Shown here one piece after another: positions 7,170 through 15,213 of a stretch of DNA of 17,306 bases (within the stretch, counting starts at the first letter, position 1; every line of letters begins with the position of its first letter). Source of the stretch: Desulfoprunum sp. (GTDB lineage Bacteria; Desulfobacterota; Desulfobulbia; Desulfobulbales; Desulfocapsaceae); assembly GCA_030696435.1 (NCBI GenBank), contig JAUYSF010000450.1, positions 1 to 17,306 of the forward strand, read 5' to 3'. Made by a program: the position numbers and the translations under genes. Under the pieces are notes generated by a model, which was not told the origin of the DNA, did not search any database, and saw only the letters and a program-made list of their open reading frames with translations.

Positions 7170-8597
7170 ATGCTACATGATTCCAGCACCTCTGTCCAGC
7201 ACCCTGGGCGCCCCACCCATGAATGCGGCGTGTGTGGCATTTTCGACCATCATGATTCTGCCAAATTGACCTATTTCGGCCTTTATGCCCTGCAGCACCG
7301 AGGACAAGAAAGTGCCGGAATAGTGACCTCCGATGGTGAAAAGGTCAGCGCCCATAAAAATATGGGCCTTGTCCCGGAAGTCTTTTCAGAAGCCGTGCTC
7401 CAGAAATTGCAGGGTCACATGTCAATTGGTCATGTCCGTTATTCAACAACAGGGGCCTCCAACCTCACCAACGCCCAACCGCTGATGGTAACCCACAAAG
7501 GAACCACCTTGGCAGTCGCCCATAACGGCAATCTCGTCAACTCAATAGAATTACGAAAAAAACTTGAGGAACAGGGTTCAATATTCCAGACCACCATGGA
7601 CAGTGAGGTCGTGCTGCATCTCATGGCCAGAACAGCACATCTCGGCCTGGAAAAAGCCCTATGGGAGACTTTCTCTTCTCTTAAAGGGGCCTACTCCCTG
7701 CTTCTGATGACCCAGGACACCATGGTGGCGGTGCGAGATCCAGACGGATTTCGCCCCTTATGTCTTGGAAAATTGAATAATGGCGGATGGATAGTAGCGT
7801 CCGAGACCTGTGCCCTCGACCTAGTTGAAGCCCAGTACGTTCGCGATATCAAGCCCGGCGAGGTGCTCATTTTCACCCAGAAAGAAATACTTTCCCTCTT
7901 CCCCTGGCCCAAACAGGATTCCCACTTCTGTATCTTCGAACAGGTCTATTTCGCTCGACCGGACTCCGATATTTTCGGCATCAACGTTTATGAGGCCCGA
8001 AAACGTATGGGCAAGATTCTCGCCCGAGAGGCCGTGATTGAGGCCGATTTTGTCATGCCGTTCCCGGACTCCGGCAATTATGCAGCCTTGGGATATTCTC
8101 AAGCATCAGGTATCCCCCTTGAGATAGGCATGATTCGTAATCATTATGTCGGTCGAACCTTTATCCAGCCAACCCAGTCAATGCGTGACTTTAATGTCAG
8201 GGTGAAACTCAATCCGGTCCGGTCTTTCCTCAAGGGAAAAAGGGTGATCATCGTCGAAGACTCGATCATAAGAGGAACTACAGGCAAGAGCAGAGTCCGG
8301 GCGTTGCGAGCCGCCGGCGCCAAAGAGGTGCATATGGTGGTAAGCTGCCCACCGACACGACATGCGTGCTATTACGGTATTGATTTCCCCACTTCAAAAG
8401 AGCTTGTCGCCTGCAACCGAGAGATCAAAGAGATCGCTGACTATCTGGGGCTGGATTCTCTACATTACCTGAGCCTGGAAGGCCTTGTTGAAGCAACAGG
8501 TCTGACCAAGAAGGATTTTTGTCTTGCCTGTTTCAATGGGGTCTATCCCGTCCCCCCTGATCGCTCCTTTTTCAAAGAGGCACTCAGTAACTGCTGA
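7170..8597 (+). CDS. purF: Amidophosphoribosyltransferase, first step of purine synthesis
   Basis: PurF converts PRPP and glutamine to phosphoribosylamine. I choose ATG 7170 (475 residues) because AAGGAAA (7157-7163) sits 6 nt before it; an in-frame ATG at 7134 adds 12 residues and lacks a ribosome site. The catalytic Cys of the glutaminase domain is residue 19 (HE-CGVCGIF), so an 18-residue propeptide would be removed, as in the B. subtilis-type enzyme. The N-terminal domain shows LQHRGQESAGI, GHVRYSTTG and AHNGNLVN. The phosphoribosyltransferase domain shows the PRPP loop VIIVEDSIIRGTT. Cysteines at HACYYGIDFP and FCLACFNGVYP near the end fit the Fe-S cluster ligands of oxygen-labile PurF enzymes. 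The gene stands alone, with a long leader carrying a terminator hairpin. Confidence 0.97.
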   Translation: MLHDSSTSVQHPGRPTHECGVCGIFDHHDSAKLTYFGLYALQHRGQESAGIVTSDGEKVSAHKNMGLVPEVFSEAVLQKLQGHMSIGHVRYSTTGASNLTNAQPLMVTHKGTTLAVAHNGNLVNSIELRKKLEEQGSIFQTTMDSEVVLHLMARTAHLGLEKALWETFSSLKGAYSLLLMTQDTMVAVRDPDGFRPLCLGKLNNGGWIVASETCALDLVEAQYVRDIKPGEVLIFTQKEILSLFPWPKQDSHFCIFEQVYFARPDSDIFGINVYEARKRMGKILAREAVIEADFVMPFPDSGNYAALGYSQASGIPLEIGMIRNHYVGRTFIQPTQSMRDFNVRVKLNPVRSFLKGKRVIIVEDSIIRGTTGKSRVRALRAAGAKEVHMVVSCPPTRHACYYGIDFPTSKELVACNREIKEIADYLGLDSLHYLSLEGLVEATGLTKKDFCLACFNGVYPVPPDRSFFKEALSNC

Positions 8598-8601
8598 TCA
8601 G

Positions 8602-8656
8602 GCCGCTGTTACAGGGGGGGAAGAACTCCTTTAAAAGGCACCCCTCTACAAGCGGC
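8602..8656. repeat. Imperfect inverted repeat between convergent genes, possible terminator
   Basis: GCCGCTGTTACAGGGG (8602-8617) can pair with CCCCTCTACAAGCGGC (8641-8656) with a few mismatches. The right arm includes the stop of the REC-GGDEF gene. There is no T-run on either side, so a terminator role for purF and its convergent neighbour is only possible. Confidence 0.35.
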
Positions 8657-9542
8657 AGACAATGCAATTTTTGCCGCTTTTCTTGGCATCGTACATTGCC
8701 TGATCCGCCCTTTCCTTCATCCGTCTCTCATCGACCTCAATCGAAACATCCTTATTGCGTTTGCAGGACACCACTCCTATAGAAAGCGTGGTCCGTCCCA
8801 GATTGCGCTCCACATACTTGAGGAGAATCCTCTGGACGATTTCTGTGGCCTGATCGGCAGTGGTTTGGGGAAGAAGCACGGCAAATTCGTCACCCCCAAG
8901 GCGGAAGCTCATATCGACATTATTTCGAGTGCATTCGGTGAAGATTTCTGCCAGAGCAATCAGCACACCGTCGCCTGCCTGGTGACCGTAAGTATCATTA
9001 TACTCTTTAAAATTGTCGATATCGACGATGGCCAAAAACACCTGATAGCGCTGTCTGCCAGCCCGCTCGACTTCCTCGGAGAAACGTTTATCAAATGCCC
9101 TTCGATTCCAGAGCGCTGTGAGACTATCGAGCATGGAGAGCTGTTCGAGGCGACGAAAGAGATATCTCTCCCGAAAGGCCCGGGTGAGCTTTGCCTCGAG
9201 TTCAGCCTGATCAATGGGTTTTTTGATAAAGTCCAACGCCCCTGCCTTTATCACGTCGGCATAGCTGTCCCTGTCGGAATGCCCCGTCGCCATAATGACA
9301 TCGGTATCTTTATGATTTTCCTTTATGTAGTGCAGTAGCTCGATCCCATCCATATTCGGCATAACAATATCCGAAAACACGAGATCAATATCTGTCGCCC
9401 GTAGCACCTCAATGGCCTCGGCTCCATCACCGGCAACAAGGCAGTGATACCCCAGTGAAGAAATGAGGACACTCAGTGTCATGCGTACAAGCTCATCATC
9501 ATCTACAATGAGAATTACTTCCGCTTTTTTACTCTCTTTCAT
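8646..9542 (-). CDS. Response regulator with GGDEF diguanylate cyclase domain
   Basis: The 298-residue product joins a receiver domain (about 8-125) to a GGDEF domain (about 135-298). The receiver has the acidic triad at 14-16, phosphoacceptor D58 in FSDIVMP, T86 and K108 in FIKKP. The GGDEF domain has LTALWNRRAF at 141-150, VDIDNFKEYND at 173-183 and an intact GGDEF at 216-220, so it probably makes cyclic di-GMP when phosphorylated. The inhibitory I-site normally reads RxxD just before the active site; here it is N207-N-V-D210 with an Arg one place earlier, so product inhibition may be weak. There is no DNA-binding domain and no membrane segment. No histidine kinase is encoded nearby. No ribosome-binding site is obvious before ATG 9542. 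The sigma-54 regulator gene lies 163 nt upstream on the same strand and may share its transcript. Confidence 0.93.
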   Translation of the reverse strand: MKESKKAEVILIVDDDELVRMTLSVLISSLGYHCLVAGDGAEAIEVLRATDIDLVFSDIVMPNMDGIELLHYIKENHKDTDVIMATGHSDRDSYADVIKAGALDFIKKPIDQAELEAKLTRAFRERYLFRRLEQLSMLDSLTALWNRRAFDKRFSEEVERAGRQRYQVFLAIVDIDNFKEYNDTYGHQAGDGVLIALAEIFTECTRNNVDMSFRLGGDEFAVLLPQTTADQATEIVQRILLKYVERNLGRTTLSIGVVSCKRNKDVSIEVDERRMKERADQAMYDAKKSGKNCIVCRL

Positions 9543-9705
9543 TGGCGAAATACATGAATGACTGCAAGTTTAATGTTGCTCCCCTAATTGCCCAGCAATT
9601 CAAACTGTACATGTAAAAAAACGCAAAGTCCAGTTCACCCCGAGATTTTTGGGCCTCCTTACGTCAAGACGCCCGGACCGCAAGTGCGATTCAAAATACG
9701 GTAAA

Positions 9706-11313
9706 TCAATCCTCCACCCCCTTCTCCTCAAGACCATACCGCTTGACCTTCTTTAAAAGTCCCTGCCGCGAGATCTGCAACAGCTGAGCTGCCCGGGATT
9801 TATTGCCACCCGTCTCTTTGAGAGCTTTTTTGATCAGATCTATTTCCAGGCTTTTCACATTATCATCCAGCGCATATCCTGACGCATCAGCAGCTTTTTC
9901 TCGGCTCCGGTAATGTTTACCGTAAAATGCAACCACCTCACGGGAGCAGCAATCCGGCTGAATCACTTTACCGTTGACTGTCAGTGCCACCAGCCGCTCT
10001 ACCTCCTTTTGCAGTTGTCTGACATTTCCAGGCCAGGGGTATCTTTCGAAAACCTCTATAAGTTCTTGGGAAAAGCCAAGGACATTTTTCTTGAATTTCT
10101 TATTCGTTTCCTCAAGGAAGTGCTGTGCTAGCGGCAGGATATCCTCTTTCCTCTGCCGGAGGGGGGGAAGGAATATTTCCACCGAAAAAAGGCGAAAAAA
10201 GAGATCTTCCCGAAAAGTGCCCTTCCTAACCTCTGCTGCCAAATCCTTATTGGTTGCACTTATCAAGCGCACATCATAGGCTGTGATCTTGTTGCTGCCA
10301 AGTCGGCTACCTTCACCTTCTTGAATCGCCCTCAGAAATTTCGGTTGGATCTGCAGAGGCATCTCGGCAATTTCATCAAGAAAAAGAGTGCCGCCGCCAG
10401 CCTCTTCAAAACGACCTTTTCTCGCTGAGTCAGCACCGGAAAAAGCCCCTTTCTCATGCCCGAAAAATTCACTTTCAATCAATGTTTCGGGGATGCAGGC
10501 ACAATTGACCGGCACAAACTGCTCTTCCTTCCTCTCCCCTTTTTCATGGATCATCCGGGCAATCAATTCCTTGCCCGTTCCATTTTCTCCCTGAATGAGG
10601 ACATTGATGGGGCTATCACTGACAATTCTCACCAGTTCAAGGACCTCGCGCATTGCCGAGCTTTCAGCGATAATGCGCGTGCCCCTGACAGATGCTTGTG
10701 CCAACCTGTCAACCTCACTGTTCAAGTAGCCGGCTATACGTAGTATTTCCTGATTGAGAACAATTGATTCAATGGAAATCGACAGATAATGGGCCACCTC
10801 TTCAAGCTGCCGCATATCCTCTTCATTAAAACACTCATCCCGGGCCTTGTTTAAGAGCTGCACCGCACCGATAACCGCATTACCGCTCGGACTCTTAATC
10901 GGAGCGCAGAGCATGTTGTGACAGGTAAAGCCCGTCTGTTCAGCAACATGGAGATGGAATCCTTCGCGAGATTCAAGGGAATTATCGATAAGGCTCAAGC
11001 CCGAGCTGATAACACCACCGACGATACTGCCTTCCATAGGAGGTTCGATCTGTCGTTCGTTCAGTTCGGTACCGAAAATCGAACAAATTTTCCTACTGCC
11101 CAGCTCCATTATAAAAATGGTACATCGTTCTACAGCCATCAATTTTGGAAGTATCCGAGTATAGAATGTTACAAAAGCTCGGTAATCATCAATTGCCCAG
11201 GAATGAGCAACCTGTGACAACCTTTGCCTCAGAAGGGTGAGGTGGGTTCTTGAAGAAGTGAAAGAGTCGAGATCCTTATCTGGCATGAGTGTAACCCCTG
11301 TTGTCATTTTCAT
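9706..11313 (-). CDS. GAF-type sigma-54-dependent transcriptional activator (enhancer-binding protein)
   Basis: The 535-residue product activates sigma-54 RNA polymerase. It has an N-terminal GAF sensor (about 40-190), an AAA+ domain (about 212-450) and a Fis-type helix-turn-helix (about 490-530, NKSRAAQLLQISRQGLLKKVKR). The AAA+ part shows Walker A GENGTGKE at 242-249, Walker B LFLDE at 310-314 and Arg residues R368 and R374. The sigma-54 contact loop reads GAFSGA (289-294) instead of the usual GAFTGA. The GAF domain ends in NK...F...D (about 155-166), reminiscent of the NKFDE motif of cyclic-nucleotide GAF domains but lacking the last Glu. No receiver domain is present, so the ligand, not phosphorylation, should control it. 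GGGAG lies 6 nt before ATG 11313. The nearest sigma-54 promoter is divergent, at 11699. Confidence 0.95.
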   Translation of the reverse strand: MKMTTGVTLMPDKDLDSFTSSRTHLTLLRQRLSQVAHSWAIDDYRAFVTFYTRILPKLMAVERCTIFIMELGSRKICSIFGTELNERQIEPPMEGSIVGGVISSGLSLIDNSLESREGFHLHVAEQTGFTCHNMLCAPIKSPSGNAVIGAVQLLNKARDECFNEEDMRQLEEVAHYLSISIESIVLNQEILRIAGYLNSEVDRLAQASVRGTRIIAESSAMREVLELVRIVSDSPINVLIQGENGTGKELIARMIHEKGERKEEQFVPVNCACIPETLIESEFFGHEKGAFSGADSARKGRFEEAGGGTLFLDEIAEMPLQIQPKFLRAIQEGEGSRLGSNKITAYDVRLISATNKDLAAEVRKGTFREDLFFRLFSVEIFLPPLRQRKEDILPLAQHFLEETNKKFKKNVLGFSQELIEVFERYPWPGNVRQLQKEVERLVALTVNGKVIQPDCCSREVVAFYGKHYRSREKAADASGYALDDNVKSLEIDLIKKALKETGGNKSRAAQLLQISRQGLLKKVKRYGLEEKGVED

Positions 11314-11350
11314 AGTATACTCCCATTTATGGCAAGCGTGACACTCGTTG

Positions 11351-11378
11351 AGGATAGCCTCTTTTTCTGATTATTCAA
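11351..11378 (-). promoter_or_regulatory. Weak candidate promoter of the sigma-54 activator gene
   Basis: On the minus strand TTGAAT (11378-11373) and TATCCT (11356-11351) are 16 bp apart, each matching four of six consensus bases. It would start transcription about 30 nt before the gene. The palindrome at 11408-11429 lies just upstream of it. Confidence 0.3.
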
Positions 11379-11407
11379 CTTCATTTTATGTTTGTCTTGG
11401 TATGATA

Positions 11408-11429
11408 GTAAGTGTTTAACAACACTTAC
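11408..11429. promoter_or_regulatory. Perfect 9-bp palindrome, candidate operator or enhancer site
   Basis: GTAAGTGTT (11408-11416) and AACACTTAC (11421-11429) are exact inverted repeats around TAAC. No T-run follows on either strand, so a protein-binding site is likelier than a terminator. It lies about 95 bp upstream of the activator start and about 270 bp upstream of the sigma-54 promoter, a suitable place for an enhancer or autoregulatory operator. Confidence 0.5.
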
Positions 11430-11511
11430 AGATAATCGATTGCCTTTTTGCAAGAGGAAAGAATTCATAAAACCCGCCTTGCGGCATCCCCACACCTCTC
11501 CAAGGATCGTT

Positions 11512-11551
11512 GTGACAACTATAATACCAGCAATGATAGTCGCGTGACAAC
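11512..11551 (+). repeat. Direct repeat of GTGACAAC, 32 bp apart
   Basis: GTGACAAC occurs at 11512-11519 and 11544-11551, a centre spacing of 32 bp or about three helical turns. A related GTGACAC occurs at 11338-11344. The first copy is also part of GTTGT-G-ACAAC (11509-11519). These could be binding sites on one face of the helix upstream of the sigma-54 promoter. The rest of the 11314-11698 gap holds no gene I can support. Confidence 0.35.
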
Positions 11552-11698
11552 CTTGTTTACTCTTCCCCCCCTCCTAACAACCAAAACGGCATTATAAGCT
11601 TTTCCTTGGCCAAGCCCCCATTTCTTTATATCAAGTAACTATTTAATACCAAATCGGTTTTTTTGAACAAACAACATTCTTCCTTCCTCTTTGATTTT

Positions 11699-11715
11699 TT
11701 GGCACAATACCTGCT
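11699..11715 (+). promoter_or_regulatory. Sigma-54 (-24/-12) promoter
   Basis: TTGGCAC-AATAC-CTGCT matches the sigma-54 consensus TTGGCAC-N5-TTGCA closely. The invariant GG (11701-11702) and GC (11713-11714) are exactly 10 bp apart. Transcription would start near 11725, some 30 nt before the small gene at 11755. It stands in the divergent region upstream of the sigma-54 activator gene, its likely regulator. Confidence 0.7.
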
Positions 11716-11754
11716 AGAGGATATATCATATCTGCAAAAGAGTGCGGAGCCACA

Positions 11755-11886
11755 ATGAATGGAACTCGAGTTGGGGGGGCCCATCTCCAGAAAGCGGATC
11801 AGATAATTAATTATTCTGATTCTTCTCGCATACAGCACGTATCATCCATCGTGTCTATTTTTAACCGCAATACCGAGTTTTCATAG
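11755..11886 (+). CDS. Small protein of 43 residues, unknown, behind a sigma-54 promoter
   Basis: The ATG at 11755 is preceded by GGAG (11746-11749) with 5 nt spacing and lies about 30 nt after the expected sigma-54 transcription start. The reading frame gives 43 residues starting MNGTRVGGAHLQKADQIINY and ending FNRNTEFS before TAG. It is hydrophilic, without a membrane segment, signal peptide or Cys. I recognise no family. The next gene starts 31 nt later in a different frame, and a stop separates them, so the two are not halves of one broken frame in any simple way. The call rests on promoter, ribosome site and position rather than on homology, and the stretch could be a leader instead. Confidence 0.45.
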   Translation: MNGTRVGGAHLQKADQIINYSDSSRIQHVSSIVSIFNRNTEFS

Positions 11887-11917
11887 AATGAATTAAGTGC
11901 AGCGAGAGAGTGACAAT

Positions 11918-12151
11918 ATGAAATATGAAAGGAACAAGCAGAAAATCCCAGCTAATGTTGGAGAAAAGGATTTGATGTTTCGTGAGATAGGAAAGGGATT
12001 TATCTTAAGTAATCCGGCCCCGGATATGCCTAAAGGGCGCCGGTTGATCACCGCCTACGCTGACCAGTTCAACCGATCCTATATCCAAACCAATGGCCGA
12101 TATGAGCTCATAACCGAACAGCACCGCTACCTCGCCGTTTCAGGAAGGTGA
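11918..12151 (+). CDS. Small hypothetical protein (77 residues)
   Basis: I prefer ATG 11918, with a modest GAGAG about 8 nt upstream; an in-frame GTG at 11897 would give 84 residues. The product is basic and polar (MKYERNKQKIPANVGEKDL... ending ELITEQHRYLAVSGR), with no membrane segment, Cys pair or repeated motif. I recognise no family. It lies downstream of the sigma-54 promoter and the 43-residue gene, on the same strand, so it may be the second gene of a sigma-54-dependent transcript. The downstream stretch 12152-12374, up to the cyclase gene on the other strand, holds no feature I can support. Confidence 0.5.
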   Translation: MKYERNKQKIPANVGEKDLMFREIGKGFILSNPAPDMPKGRRLITAYADQFNRSYIQTNGRYELITEQHRYLAVSGR

Positions 12152-12374
12152 GTAGCCACACCATGGCGCCGATTTTTTAGATGTTTATGCAAGTTAATCT
12201 GCATTGATTGATATTCAACAGCAAAGAAAAATATCCGCTTGCCCCCCTGGCAGTATCCGGATCATTTTGAAAAGTTTTTGATTTTGATTTCAGTGCAGAT
12301 TTTTTTGTTGCAGCATGTTGATAAATGCAAGGCGTCAAGAAAACACCTTTCCACAAGCGCTCTCCGGGAGCGTA

Positions 12375-14999
12375 TTAATGAATTTTTAAGGCATTTCTTT
12401 CCATATCCTCCATGACATTCATAGGGCCACCGATATCAGAAATCTCTTTTCGGTCAACGACTTCATAAATCTTCATCTTCCCCCCTTTATCATCAATAGT
12501 CCTAACTCCCCAGGGATTGGCCAAAATGAATGATTTCACTTGGAGATAGGTGGAGTCGCTCATGAGAATCAGATCGGATTTTTCCCGGGTCAGCTCCTGA
12601 AGTCGGAAGGTTTCATTTACTACATCTCCTATAGCCGTGTACTCCATTTTTCTCTCGAAGCCTATATTCCCGACAATCGCTTCACCGGTATTCAGGCTTA
12701 TGCCAATCTTCAGTGGAATACCACATCGTTCCATGGATACCTTACTCACCTCATCGAGCATCTTCACCATTTCAATGGCCGCAAATGCGGCATCCAAGGC
12801 CGGATTACGGGTAGCAACAGGCGCACCAAAGATTGCCAGAAATCCGTCCCCGAGATACTTGTCCAGCACACCTTTGTGGCGAAGGATTATATTACCCATT
12901 TTCATATAGAAATAGTTCAACACTCCCACTACATCCTCAGTTGCCGCCAACTTGGACATCTCGGAATAGCCTCTGATATCGACATTGAAAACAGTAATGA
13001 TTTTTCGCTCACCATGAGCCGTATGATCCTGATCACCCTTCTCAAGAATTGAGTTGATAACTTCTTCCGGGACGTATTTCTGAAAAACGGTTCTGATGAG
13101 CCTTTCCTTCTCGGCCAGTTGCCTGGATTCAGTATGCAACCTCGTATTTTCAAGAGCTATGGCAGTTGACGAGGCGACTGATTTAATCGATTGCAGATCT
13201 TCTTCTGTAAAGGATCCCATCTTATTGATCAGCTGAACGACCCCTACTACACGACCATTACTGATCATTGGCACGCATGCGAGGCTTCTGGTTTTAAAAC
13301 CCGTTTTGTCATCTATGCCAGCAAAGAAATGTGGGCTTTCCTTGACATCCTGTATAACAACTGACTCACCAGTAGCCGCAACCCACCCGCATATACCCTG
13401 CCCAAGCCGCACCTGAGTGCCTTCAAGGTTTTTCCCGGCAATACCCGTTGCAGCATGGAATATCAGTGCCTCATGGTCAAGTAGCATGATAGTACCAGCC
13501 TCTACATTTATCAAATTGACCACCATATCAATAATGTAGTGGAGCACACGTCTGATATCAAAAGCGGACGATGTCAGCGCAATACCAATCCTGTTTAGGA
13601 TCTCAAGTTCAGTGCTCTTCGCTCGCTCCTTTGATAAGATTCGGGTCTGCTCCAGTGCCAGAGCAATACCGGTAACCAGCTGGGAAAACACTTTCTTTTC
13701 ATGGGGGCCATAGACATAGGGTTTTTCAGCGCCGAGACAGATAGAGCCAATTATCTTACCATTTGCATGCAGGCTGTCGACCATACAGGATTGAAGGCCG
13801 AGTTTAGTAAACATATCCCTCTCAAAAAATGAGTCCTCTGCAACAAGGTTATCGCAATCTACTCTTTCCATGACATCAATGGGTCTCTGGAAAAGAGATG
13901 ATTTCTTTTCCAGTACAATTTCCCCTGGAAGGCCGGAGGCAAATTTTCGAAAGGTCCGGATCAACCGCAGCTCATTGGTTGTTTGATCGAGCAGGGCGAT
14001 CCCCAGCCACTGATGGGGAAGCACTTCATAGACCTTGTCTGCAACAGCGGCCAGAAGGTCATTTTCCTGAATGTCAGAGTTGATGATCTGGAGAATGGAT
14101 AGAATAGCTTGCAGCTCACGACCCGTTTCTTTCTCTTTCGTCCCCAGTTCCTGCATTCTCAAGCTGGAACTGGTCGCATTGAAAAATGTTGCGAGAAAAT
14201 TCAATATACTTTCATCCCAAGGTTTATCGGTACACTGAGTAAGTATCACCACCGCCTGTTGACCATTATGATAGGCCAAGGGAACAGCGGCTGCCATACG
14301 GCAATCTTCCGAAAACAGTTCCTGCCAGTTTGTAAAGCTTTCATGTAAAAACAAAGGTTTATTGTCATCGAAGGCTTTTTTTCCGACAAACTCAGAGAGT
14401 GCAAACTGTACGGAAGTACTTGCAAATCCATCCCCGGCACAATAGACACAGGCGACTGAACTCGGACCTTCACCTCTGGCAGCGATAAACACGGCTGCGC
14501 CTCCTGCACCAGTGATATCGAGAGCTTTATCAACCGCAAGAGATATCAGCGACTGCGGTTTGAGTCGCGAAGCCGCGAGAGTATTGATATCTTTGATAGC
14601 CTGGATTTCCAGCATGCGCTTTGTCAAGGATTCACTGGTCTGCTGGATATTTTGCCTCATAGCATCGGCAAGAAGCGAAATATTCTTCAGCTCGCTCTCC
14701 CCTGCTTGAGACGTAAGCTCTCTGCCTCTTTCCTTTCCCGACATCTTAGCCTCAATGGCGACAATCCCTTCGGCTATCTGTTTCAGGATGACATAGCCGC
14801 CTAGCGAAACAACCAACATGCCGAGAAGGTAGTACATAAGATCCTGACTACCGAGAAGATCTGTTTTCAAGCCGAGAAACAGTAACCCCAAAAGAGGACC
14901 GATGAAAAAAAGTGCGAAAGCAAGTGTCATTCGGTAAAAAACACTGTTCGCGTGGAGTGATAAAAACTTCTGCAGGGAGCTTTTAGACAATAATTTCAT
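12375..14999 (-). CDS. Membrane-anchored class III adenylate cyclase with three GAF domains
   Basis: The product is 874 residues from ATG 14999, chosen because AGGAA (15009-15005) stands 5 nt upstream; a TTG six codons earlier has no such site. Two membrane segments lie at about 23-44 and 54-74. A linker and three GAF-like domains follow, at about 135-285, 305-455 and 465-620. The class III catalytic domain (about 665-830) keeps metal ligands D674 (FNVDIRGY) and D718 (KYLGDGF), adenine-selecting K714 and D792 (EYTAIGD), and transition-state N795 and R799. It should therefore make cAMP. The third GAF ends NKMGSFTEED, close to the NKFDE signature of cyclic-nucleotide GAF domains. The enzyme probably works as a dimer at the inner membrane, gated by ligands on the GAF domains. 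An HD phosphodiesterase-like gene is divergent from it. Confidence 0.95.
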   Translation of the reverse strand: MKLLSKSSLQKFLSLHANSVFYRMTLAFALFFIGPLLGLLFLGLKTDLLGSQDLMYYLLGMLVVSLGGYVILKQIAEGIVAIEAKMSGKERGRELTSQAGESELKNISLLADAMRQNIQQTSESLTKRMLEIQAIKDINTLAASRLKPQSLISLAVDKALDITGAGGAAVFIAARGEGPSSVACVYCAGDGFASTSVQFALSEFVGKKAFDDNKPLFLHESFTNWQELFSEDCRMAAAVPLAYHNGQQAVVILTQCTDKPWDESILNFLATFFNATSSSLRMQELGTKEKETGRELQAILSILQIINSDIQENDLLAAVADKVYEVLPHQWLGIALLDQTTNELRLIRTFRKFASGLPGEIVLEKKSSLFQRPIDVMERVDCDNLVAEDSFFERDMFTKLGLQSCMVDSLHANGKIIGSICLGAEKPYVYGPHEKKVFSQLVTGIALALEQTRILSKERAKSTELEILNRIGIALTSSAFDIRRVLHYIIDMVVNLINVEAGTIMLLDHEALIFHAATGIAGKNLEGTQVRLGQGICGWVAATGESVVIQDVKESPHFFAGIDDKTGFKTRSLACVPMISNGRVVGVVQLINKMGSFTEEDLQSIKSVASSTAIALENTRLHTESRQLAEKERLIRTVFQKYVPEEVINSILEKGDQDHTAHGERKIITVFNVDIRGYSEMSKLAATEDVVGVLNYFYMKMGNIILRHKGVLDKYLGDGFLAIFGAPVATRNPALDAAFAAIEMVKMLDEVSKVSMERCGIPLKIGISLNTGEAIVGNIGFERKMEYTAIGDVVNETFRLQELTREKSDLILMSDSTYLQVKSFILANPWGVRTIDDKGGKMKIYEVVDRKEISDIGGPMNVMEDMERNALKIH

Positions 15000-15213
15000 T
15001 ACAGTTCCTGACAACAATACCCAATATTAAATTATATGTGCTCAGGCCTTATTCCTCGTTTGCTTTAGAATAAAACCCCTTCAGCCTGTTTTCTTTCGAC
15101 CCAGAGGGGATCAACTCGCCTCATGAATCAGCAAGGCTAACCACCTGAAAAGCCGACGACATAAAGACATAATCCTTACATGTCAGGTCGGATATTGTCA
15201 AACAAATAGAGCC

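Noticed and set aside
9655..9670. A strong minus-strand AAGGAGG (complement of CCTCCTT) before the REC-GGDEF gene
   Set aside because: The only nearby start is a GTG 15 nt away giving a frame of about a dozen codons, so I do not call a gene.
11336..11352. TGTCACGCTTGC on the minus strand as a sigma-54 promoter for the activator gene
   Set aside because: The GG/GC spacing is wrong (fewer than 10 bp) and the -24 GG is absent.
11626..11838. A 70-codon minus-strand frame in the divergent region
   Set aside because: It runs through the sigma-54 promoter and the 43-codon gene on the other strand, with no ribosome site and no protein-like pattern.
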